From an uncultured Eubacteriales bacterium (lineage in GTDB: Bacteria > Bacillota > Clostridia > UBA1381): a stretch of DNA of 9,274 nucleotides. The notes under the pieces are model-generated. The model did no database searches. It was not told where the DNA came from and was given only the letters and a program-made list of their open reading frames with translations. This document shows, piece by piece, positions 1 to 5,171 of this stretch. The translations under genes were made by a program, and so were the position numbers. Location of the stretch: contig USPO01000046.1 in NCBI GenBank assembly GCA_900556575.1, forward strand, positions 1 through 9,274. Reading direction: 5' to 3'. The stretch's first letter is position 1. The number at the start of each line of letters is the position of its first letter.

Positions 1-354
1 GAGGTTGAAGATGTGGGTGCGGGGATGTCGGAAACAGCTTTGGAAATATATTCATTAAAGGAAGAACTAAAGCAATTTGGTATTGTATTTACCAATCTGC
101 CGTCGGCAGCACCTAAACTTTCGAGGACAAGGAAGGCCTGTGTGAAGGCGGCAAGGTATGTGGTTGAAAATAAAAAACTTTTGGACTCTCTTTACAGAAA
201 GAAATGTCTCCCGTCAACACAAATTTTGTCTGAATTAAAGCTGAATAAAAAAATAACTGAGCGTTACAGACCGTATATTATAATGGGGATATTAATTCTT
301 AACGGTAATTATGAAATTTTAGCGGAATATTTTGATCCGTACATTGGGAGGTGA
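1..354 (+). CDS. sigI: RNA polymerase sigma-I factor, C-terminal part (5' end outside window)
   Basis: The reading frame is open from base 1 and stops at TGA 352-354, so 117 C-terminal residues are visible. Full SigI proteins are about twice this length. The visible part fits the SigI C-terminal region: a LKEELKQFGI helix, the segment SRTRKACVKAARYVVENKKLL, then a putative helix-turn-helix LPSTQILSELKLNKKITERY, and an ending RPYIIMGILILNGNYEILAEYF. The last stretch closely resembles the ERNRKYIIA..IILNGDY..L signature of Bacillus and clostridial SigI. SigI directs RNA polymerase to heat-shock, envelope or, in cellulolytic clostridia, polysaccharide-degradation genes. Its stop codon is 4 bases from the rsgI start, so the two are translated from one mRNA. 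An internal ATG at 25 lies in the middle of the domain and is not the true start. The promoter is outside the window. Confidence 0.9.
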   Translation, partial: EVEDVGAGMSETALEIYSLKEELKQFGIVFTNLPSAAPKLSRTRKACVKAARYVVENKKLLDSLYRKKCLPSTQILSELKLNKKITERYRPYIIMGILILNGNYEILAEYFDPYIGR

Positions 355-358
355 ACAT

Positions 359-1567
359 ATGAATGGCATTGTTATGGAGATAAATAATGATAGGGCAATT
401 ATATTTCAAAAAAACGGTGCAATTACCGAAATAAGAAATCGTAATTATAAAGTTGGACAAAAAATAAAAATAATATCATATTCCCATAAGAGAGTTATGG
501 CGGCGGCAGCGTGCTGTGCAGCGTTTTTGGCAAGCGGAGTATCGGGATATGCGGTATACAATACGCCGTCGGATTATATATATGTTGATATAAATCCGAG
601 TATTAGACTTGATTTAAATTGCTTTGAGAAGGTTATTGATGTTGTACCGTTAAATGAGGATGCGAAAAATTTGATTTCAGAGTACAGCTTTAAGGAAAAG
701 AATGCAGAGAAATGCATTGATGAAATAGTAAATTCGTGTATAGAAAAGCAATATATTAATGATGGGAACATGGATGTAGAAATTGATGTTGCAGCTGATA
801 AAGAAAAGCTTAGAGGGATAATTAATGAAACATCTGAGAAACTGAAAAGTAAAAATCTTGTAGTAGATGTTAATAGCGTAAGCAAGGAAGAAAATGAAGA
901 TGCTATTAACAATAAAGTATCCCCTAAAAGACTTCGTGCAGTAAAGGAGTACACAGAAATGTATGGCGGCAGCCTTGAAGAAAATACAGAAAAGTTAAGA
1001 GGGACTTCGACTAAAGAAATTTATACGGAGATAGGTAATGTATATCAAAAACAAAGTGAAGGTTCTGAAAATCAAAATGAGAATAATGTAAATATATCTG
1101 AAAACAGCGGTTCATTTTCAACAGAGAGCATCGGGCAAAATATAAGTCTGCCCGAAAAGAGAAACGAAACACATTCAGGGACAGGAAAAAATTCTGATAG
1201 AATAAAAGAGCCGGCAGGACAAGAAAATAAAAAAAGTTCAGCTGATAAATCGCAGAAAAATAATGTGTCGGAAACTCCGAAGAAAAAAGCAGAAAAAAGT
1301 ACAGATACAACAAACAAAGAAAGAAATAGCAGCAAAAGCGGTACGAAAAAGGATGGCGGAGAAAACAGCTCCGCCTCCGAAGGAGCAAAGAAGAAATCCG
1401 GAGCAAGCGGCAGCAGCGGGGAAGGCTCCGGGAATAAAGATACTTCATCAAATACAACACAAAAATTACAGGGAAAGAAAAGTTCCGGTACAAGCAGAAA
1501 GGGAGAGGCAGAGAGGTCTGGAACGAACAGCCAAAACAGAGGAAAGAAAAGTAATACAGCGGAGTAA
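359..1567 (+). CDS. rsgI: RsgI-like transmembrane anti-sigma-I factor with long disordered tail
   Basis: The start is ATG 359, set by GGAGGT at 347-352 with 6 bases of spacing. An ATG at 332 in the same frame lies inside sigI and lacks a site. The product has 402 residues. Residues 1-45 match the cytoplasmic RsgI N-terminal domain that holds SigI (MNGIVMEINNDRAIIF, then KVGQKIKI). Residues 47-67 are a single Ala-rich membrane helix after a basic HKR. Residues 72-87 carry the family motif YIYVDINPSIRLDLN just outside the membrane; N79-P80 is the Asn-Pro bond at which clostridial RsgI proteins are reported to self-cleave. Residues about 88-215 complete the extracytoplasmic domain. Residues about 216-402 are low-complexity Ser/Lys/Asn/Gly/Glu sequence, predicted to be disordered. 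No CBM, protease or glycosidase domain is visible, unlike the C. thermocellum RsgI sensors. It probably senses envelope state or an unknown ligand and frees SigI by cleavage. Confidence 0.88.
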   Translation: MNGIVMEINNDRAIIFQKNGAITEIRNRNYKVGQKIKIISYSHKRVMAAAACCAAFLASGVSGYAVYNTPSDYIYVDINPSIRLDLNCFEKVIDVVPLNEDAKNLISEYSFKEKNAEKCIDEIVNSCIEKQYINDGNMDVEIDVAADKEKLRGIINETSEKLKSKNLVVDVNSVSKEENEDAINNKVSPKRLRAVKEYTEMYGGSLEENTEKLRGTSTKEIYTEIGNVYQKQSEGSENQNENNVNISENSGSFSTESIGQNISLPEKRNETHSGTGKNSDRIKEPAGQENKKSSADKSQKNNVSETPKKKAEKSTDTTNKERNSSKSGTKKDGGENSSASEGAKKKSGASGSSGEGSGNKDTSSNTTQKLQGKKSSGTSRKGEAERSGTNSQNRGKKSNTAE

Positions 1568-1584
1568 GAAAACAGAGGTGGGTT

Positions 1585-2637
1585 ATGAAAGTGAATAAGA
1601 TAACAAAGGGCTTAGCGGCTCTTATTGCATTTATAGCTTTTTTTGTGATTAGTGGATTTTATGTTAATGCAGAAGAAAATTCTGCACCGCAGTTTAAGTC
1701 ATACAGCTATAAAATCAGTGATACGGAAGAAATTAATTATTGGCTGTTTACTCCGGCAAATGCAGCGGAAAATATGCCGCTTATAGTATATCTTCATGGC
1801 GGAAGCGGCAAAGGTGACGATATAAATCAGCTGGTACAGCCTCCGGCTGATGATAGCAAGGCGGCGGGATTTTGTTACTGGACTAAGGAAGGAAAATTTA
1901 ACGATGTTCCGGCATACATAGTTTTTCCGCAGCTTTCGTCTGATTATAAAGCATGGGCGGACGCAAAGGAAACGGTAAGGGCATTAATCGAGCATATAGT
2001 GAATACACAAAAAATAGATAAAACAAGAATAAGCTTAACGGGACATAGTATGGGAGGTACGGGAACACTGTCTATTGCGGCGGAATATCCGAGATTGTTT
2101 TCTTGCATTGCACCAATGAGCGGAAGTGTCCCTAAAATCACTCAGGATAAGGTAGATGCAATAGCGTCGTTACCGACCTGGGCTTTTATCGGTTCTGAAG
2201 ATAAAATAGTAAAACCGGAAAATTCAATGGAAATTATAAATACCGTAAAGGAATATGGCGGAGAAGTGAATGTAACGGTAATTGACGGAGCAGACCATTT
2301 TAGTGTCCCTTATGCATATTTAGACGATAATGTAAATGTTGTAAATTGGCTTATAGGACATAAGAAGGAAAATAAGGCGATAGGAGAGTCAGACGGCAGT
2401 GCTGTTATAAGGGTACAGCAGCCGGACAATTTAGGAGATACGAGTAATATAGTGATTTCGGCATACGATGATGAGGGTAGATTATTTGACTGTACCTCTA
2501 TATCAAAACAGCTTGATTACGGGCTTAATAAAATTGTATTGCCGGAAATATTTAATTCATATAAAAATGTTAAAATTATGATATGGAACTCTACGAATGA
2601 TGTTAGCCCCGAAGGGACAGTATATATCAGACAGTAA
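1585..2637 (+). CDS. Secreted alpha/beta-hydrolase (esterase or COG4099-like 'predicted peptidase') with C-terminal accessory module
   Basis: ATG 1585 follows GAGGTGGG at about 1575-1582 and lies 17 bases after the rsgI stop; product 350 residues. Residues 1-29 are a signal peptide (basic start, hydrophobic core, VNA-E cleavage site). The catalytic domain spans about 38-260: oxyanion-hole motif HGG at 71-73, nucleophile elbow GHSMGG with Ser155, probable acid Asp206 in GSEDKIV, and His238 in DGADHF. All three triad residues are therefore present. The spacing and the phrase RISLTGHSMGGTGTLSIA resemble the COG4099 / CE1-like polyester and carbohydrate-esterase group; the substrate cannot be told. 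Residues about 270-350 form a second small beta-rich region ending in KNVKIMIWNSTNDVSPEGT, similar to an accessory motif (V-K-x-x-x-W-[DN]-S near the C terminus) seen in clostridial secreted proteins. Its position as last gene of the sigI-rsgI operon suggests it acts on the cell surface or on extracellular polymer under SigI control. Confidence 0.82.
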   Translation: MKVNKITKGLAALIAFIAFFVISGFYVNAEENSAPQFKSYSYKISDTEEINYWLFTPANAAENMPLIVYLHGGSGKGDDINQLVQPPADDSKAAGFCYWTKEGKFNDVPAYIVFPQLSSDYKAWADAKETVRALIEHIVNTQKIDKTRISLTGHSMGGTGTLSIAAEYPRLFSCIAPMSGSVPKITQDKVDAIASLPTWAFIGSEDKIVKPENSMEIINTVKEYGGEVNVTVIDGADHFSVPYAYLDDNVNVVNWLIGHKKENKAIGESDGSAVIRVQQPDNLGDTSNIVISAYDDEGRLFDCTSISKQLDYGLNKIVLPEIFNSYKNVKIMIWNSTNDVSPEGTVYIRQ

Positions 2638-2661
2638 ATAATTTATAATTGGTTTTTAAAT

Positions 2662-2710
2662 AAAAATATATGGGAGGACAATTTTTAGAGAGTCCTCCTA
2701 TATGTTTTTT
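2662..2710 (+). terminator. Strong intrinsic terminator of the sigI-rsgI-hydrolase operon
   Basis: Arms 2662-2679 and 2692-2709 pair over 18 positions, including two G-U pairs, around a 12-base loop (2680-2691). The core is GGGAGGAC / GTCCTCCT. The right arm ends in a T run (2705-2710) and the left arm begins with an A run, so the structure could also stop transcription from the other strand. It begins 24 bases after the hydrolase stop. Confidence 0.85.
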
Positions 2711-2774
2711 GGGTAACCGATGTTTCTTTAAACTAACTTTTTTTATTAAAACAGCATTTTTTTTAGAAATTCTA

Positions 2775-2803
2775 TTGCTTTTTTTTCATATATAGTGTAT
2801 AAT
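2775..2803 (+). promoter_or_regulatory. Sigma-A-type promoter for the HprK-like/PqqD-like unit
   Basis: The -35 TTGCTT (2775-2780) and consensus -10 TATAAT (2798-2803) are separated by exactly 17 bases. Transcription would start near 2810 and give a short leader of about 28 bases containing AAAGGG (2825-2830). The T/A-rich stretch upstream (2738-2772) could serve as an UP-like element. Confidence 0.7.
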
Positions 2804-2838
2804 AGTATGGTAATAGATGAAAAGAAAGGGTTTTGCCA

Positions 2839-3540
2839 ATGATTTATAATATAGCGGGAGTTTTGGTTGATATGGATTTGAAGTATCCCAGAACAAAAAA
2901 GCAAAGTGAAGCTTATATAGTCGGTGAGGACGGACCGAGTAATATAAAGATACGTCTTTCGGATGAATTTCTCGCAGAACGTCAGAAAGAAAATCCTCAT
3001 TTAACATTAGAGGATTGTGAGTATATATGGATGGGTTCGGAGTTTTATAATGCACTCCCGGCATTCAAAGGTATGCTTCTTCATTCTTCGGCAGTTGTTT
3101 ATGAGGAAAAGGGTTATCTTTTCAGCGCACCTTCGGGAACAGGAAAAAGCACACATACACAGCTGTGGTTAAAGGAATTTGAAGGTTCGTATATTCTAAA
3201 TGACGATAAACCGGCGATTATGCTTAAAGATAATGGTATATATGTGTACGGTACTCCGTTTTCGGGAAAGACAGATTGGAATGTAAATAAAGGTGTTCCG
3301 CTTCAGGGAATTTGCGCTTTGGAAAGAGGAGAGGAAAACAAAATTGACCGCATGGAACCGGAAGAGGCAATGTATAGAATATTAAATCAGACAGTACGTC
3401 CGTATGAGGAGGAAAGAATGCAGCAAATGCTTGATGTGCTTGACGCTGTAATTAATCAGATTCCTACATATAAATTGTACTGTAACATGAATCCGGAGGC
3501 GGCTCATGTATCATATGAAAGAATGAGCAAGGGAAATTAA
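2839..3540 (+). CDS. HPr kinase/phosphorylase-like P-loop protein (HprK-related serine kinase family)
   Basis: ATG 2839 is chosen: AAAGGG at 2825-2830 sits 8 bases upstream, whereas the in-frame TTG at 2833 would be too close. Product 233 residues. Residues 1-75 are an N-terminal region like those of short HprK-related proteins. H82 in LLHSSAVV precedes the strand leading to the Walker A loop APSGTGKST (97-105, Lys103). NDDKPAI (121-127) fits the acidic catalytic/Walker B segment, and YGTPFSGK (137-144) is a further HprK-family motif. Residues 180-230 are a helical tail. True HprK is about 310 residues and has an N-terminal regulatory domain; this protein lacks that size and context, so phosphorylation of HPr is unlikely. 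Relatives in lasso-peptide clusters phosphorylate a peptide serine, and others sit beside PqqD-like proteins. The pqqD-like gene follows 22 bases later. Substrate unknown. Confidence 0.82.
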   Translation: MIYNIAGVLVDMDLKYPRTKKQSEAYIVGEDGPSNIKIRLSDEFLAERQKENPHLTLEDCEYIWMGSEFYNALPAFKGMLLHSSAVVYEEKGYLFSAPSGTGKSTHTQLWLKEFEGSYILNDDKPAIMLKDNGIYVYGTPFSGKTDWNVNKGVPLQGICALERGEENKIDRMEPEEAMYRILNQTVRPYEEERMQQMLDVLDAVINQIPTYKLYCNMNPEAAHVSYERMSKGN

Positions 3541-3562
3541 GAGACAGAAAGGAAATATAACA

Positions 3563-3829
3563 ATGAAAACAAAAAAGGGATTTTTATTAAGAAGTGTAGG
3601 CGGCAGAAATGTTGTTGTTGCAGTAGGACAGGCATCGGAAGAGTTTAACGGACTTATTACATTAAATGAGTCGGGAGCTTTTTTATGGAAACTTTTGCAG
3701 AATGGGACAACATATCAGGCAATGCTCGATGAAATGCTTAAAGAATATGATGTTGATGAGGCAACGGCTCGTGAAGGCATAGATGCATTCCTTAAGATTG
3801 CGGGAGATGCCGGATTAATTGAGGATTGA
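3563..3829 (+). CDS. PqqD-family small protein (RRE-like peptide-binding fold)
   Basis: ATG 3563 is preceded by AAAGGA at 3548-3553, 9 bases away; product 88 residues, the normal PqqD length. It carries the family pattern: an N-terminal beta hairpin (FLLRSVGGRNVVVAVG), FNGLITLNESGAFLWKLL at 28-45 with the conserved LNE-GAF-W core, then helices TTYQAMLDEML, YDVDEATAREGIDAFL and the terminal GLIED. PqqD proteins bind leader peptides and deliver them to modifying enzymes (PQQ, lasso peptides, sactipeptides). Here the only adjacent candidate enzyme is the HprK-like kinase upstream. No radical SAM gene and no Cys- or Gly-rich short ORF that could be a precursor is visible in the neighbouring gaps. 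Whether it acts as a recognition subunit for the kinase is inference. Confidence 0.85.
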   Translation: MKTKKGFLLRSVGGRNVVVAVGQASEEFNGLITLNESGAFLWKLLQNGTTYQAMLDEMLKEYDVDEATAREGIDAFLKIAGDAGLIED

Positions 3830-3854
3830 TTAAGTATTAAATAAATATTTGCTT

Positions 3855-3880
3855 GGCTGCTGTTTTATTTTACGGCAGCC
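3855..3880 (+). terminator. Hairpin between pqqD-like and lipoprotein genes (weak terminator or attenuator)
   Basis: GGCTGCTGT (3855-3863) pairs with ACGGCAGCC (3872-3880), 9 bp with one G-U pair, around an 8-base T-rich loop. The following bases CTTTGTGC are a poor U tract, so termination would be partial. No clear promoter lies between the hairpin and the next start codon, which suggests that some read-through feeds the downstream pair. Confidence 0.5.
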
Positions 3881-3901
3881 CTTTGTGCATAAGGAGAAAA
3901 T

Positions 3902-4807
3902 ATGAAGTATTTAAAAAGAATTATAGCAGCGGCATTATCTGCGTTTATGCTTGCAGGGTGCAGTGCCGAAAGTACATTGAATACAGTGTATGATACACTT
4001 TTATCGCTGCAGGGTACGGGCGATACTGCCGGAAACAGTGCCGGAAAAATAAGCAGAGATTTGAGTGTATACTATCTTGATGTGGGACAGGGTGACAGTG
4101 AATATATAGAACTGCCGGACGGAAAGACAATGCTGATAGATGCGGGAACGTCAGAGTCCGGGAATGATATAATAAGCTTTATTCAAAATAAAGGAACAAA
4201 AAAGCTGGATTATGTTGTTGCGACTCATCCTCACGCAGACCATATAGGAAGTATGGCAAAGGTATTACAAACTTTTGATATAGGTCAGATTTATATGCCG
4301 GATGCAAGTGCAAATACAAAGACCTTTGAAAAAATGCTCGATGTTATTGAAGAAAAGAATATACCCGTAAAGCAGGCAAAGGCAGGTGTGAGCATTATAT
4401 CGGGAGATAAATTAAGTGCTGATATAATAGCACCTAACGGTACGGATTATGAGGAATTAAATGATTACAGTGCGGTTGTTAAGCTTAATTTTAACAGTAC
4501 ATCGTTTCTTTTTATGGGAGATGCGGAAGCGTTGAGCGAAGGAGAAATAACAAATGATGTTCGGTGCGATGTTGTAAAGGTAGGACATCACGGAAGTAAA
4601 ACCTCATCATCACAGGATTTTGTAAACAAAACAAAGGCAAAGTATGCAATTGTAAGTGTCGGCAAGGATAACAGCTACGGACTTCCTAAGGATGAGATAT
4701 TAAAACGCTGGGAAACAGCGGGAGCAAAGGTTATACGAACCGATAAAGAAGGAACAATATGTTTTGTATCGGACGGAAAGAAAGTAGAAAGGAAGAATGC
4801 TAAATGA
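3902..4807 (+). CDS. ComEC/Rec2-type metallo-beta-lactamase-fold lipoprotein
   Basis: ATG 3902 follows AAGGAG (3891-3896) at 5 bases; product 301 residues. Residues 1-20 are a lipoprotein signal (KYLKR, hydrophobic core, lipobox LAGC with Cys20), so the mature protein is probably tethered outside the membrane. The domain from residue 55 is like the ComEC C-terminal MBL domain: YYLDVGQGDSEYI (58-69), LIDAG (78-82), metal-binding HPHADH (109-114), FMGDAE (204-209) and VGHHGSKTS (227-235). The last motif reads SYGLP (258-262), where relatives commonly have YGHP, so one expected His is replaced by Leu. Without a channel domain it is not a DNA transporter; stand-alone homologues are annotated as MBL hydrolases, and a nuclease or phosphodiesterase role is possible. 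The stop overlaps the next start (ATGA). Confidence 0.85.
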   Translation: MKYLKRIIAAALSAFMLAGCSAESTLNTVYDTLLSLQGTGDTAGNSAGKISRDLSVYYLDVGQGDSEYIELPDGKTMLIDAGTSESGNDIISFIQNKGTKKLDYVVATHPHADHIGSMAKVLQTFDIGQIYMPDASANTKTFEKMLDVIEEKNIPVKQAKAGVSIISGDKLSADIIAPNGTDYEELNDYSAVVKLNFNSTSFLFMGDAEALSEGEITNDVRCDVVKVGHHGSKTSSSQDFVNKTKAKYAIVSVGKDNSYGLPKDEILKRWETAGAKVIRTDKEGTICFVSDGKKVERKNAK

Positions 4808-4992
4808 AGGTAACGATTGACCGTTTTGAAGGTGATTTTGCGGTTGTTGAGCTGCCGGATGGCAGCTATGCAGATTTACCGAAGATATTTGTACCGGAAG
4901 CGGCAGAGGGTGACTTTGTTAATATTGAAGTAGAAAAGGGAACAGACAGAGCGGAAAGAAACAGAAACCGATTAAGAGGATTGTTTTCGTAA
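4804..4992 (+). CDS. DUF3006 family small protein, coupled to the MBL lipoprotein
   Basis: ATG 4804-4806 overlaps the TGA of the preceding gene (4805-4807), a classic translational coupling; GGAAAGAAAG-type purine-rich sequence lies just upstream inside that gene. Product 62 residues with no signal peptide. The beginning KVTIDRFEGDFAVVELPDG and the acidic/basic pattern through VPEAAEGDFVNIEVE fit DUF3006, a small beta-barrel-like protein often found next to or fused to ComEC-type MBL proteins. The function is unknown. The C-terminal RAERNRNRLRGLF is strongly basic and could contact nucleic acid, which is inference only. Confidence 0.75.
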   Translation: MKVTIDRFEGDFAVVELPDGSYADLPKIFVPEAAEGDFVNIEVEKGTDRAERNRNRLRGLFS

Positions 4993-5002
4993 AAAATATG
5001 TT

Positions 5003-5115
5003 GGGGCTATAGCAAAATGCATAGACCGCATAAATAGAACGAAACAAAACCCTCGACGTACTAACGGGGATGCACCCTTCGTTTCGTTCGTTCTGCACTA
5101 TTTTTCTACAGCCCC
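5003..5115. repeat. Long imperfect inverted repeat between convergent genes
   Basis: Outer arms GGGGCTATAG (5003-5012) and CTACAGCCCC (5106-5115) pair at 9 of 10 positions. Inside, GAACGAAAC (5037-5045) pairs perfectly with GTTTCGTTC (5081-5089). The loop holds ACCCTCGACGTAC..ACGGGGATGCACCC, with a further short CCCT/GGGG pairing. A T run follows the inner arm (5101-5105). Nested arms and no coding frame suggest a structured bidirectional terminator, or a MITE/REP-like dispersed palindrome. A single copy in this window cannot tell which. Confidence 0.5.
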
Positions 5116-5116
5116 A

Positions 5117-5155
5117 GAGGCTGTCACAAAACTCTTTGAGTTTTGCAGCAGCCTC
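5117..5155. terminator. Second hairpin, directly beside the long inverted repeat
   Basis: GAGGCTG (5117-5123) pairs with CAGCCTC (5149-5155); after a 3x3 internal loop, CAAAACTC (5127-5134) pairs perfectly with GAGTTTTG (5138-5145) around a 3-base TTT loop. It lies 16 bases past the regulator's stop, as a minus-strand terminator would. Neither side has a good U tract, so the terminator role is likely but not certain. Confidence 0.5.
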
Positions 5156-5171
5156 CAAGTTTAGGATTAAA

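Noticed and set aside
574..1493. Minus-strand frames of 87-160 codons opposite rsgI
   Set aside because: They are Phe/Ser/Leu-rich mirror images of the Lys/Glu/Ser-rich rsgI coding strand, without initiation sites or family features.
1263..1598. A 111-codon plus-strand frame overlapping the rsgI tail and the hydrolase start
   Set aside because: It is a +1-shifted reading of A-rich low-complexity sequence, giving a Lys/Arg/Gln-rich product. It has no ribosome-binding site and overlaps two well-supported genes.
2839..3829. Reading the kinase and PqqD-like genes as a true HPr kinase or as PQQ synthesis
   Set aside because: The kinase is too short and lacks the HprK N-terminal domain and usual neighbours. 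No pqqA, pqqC or pqqE is present.
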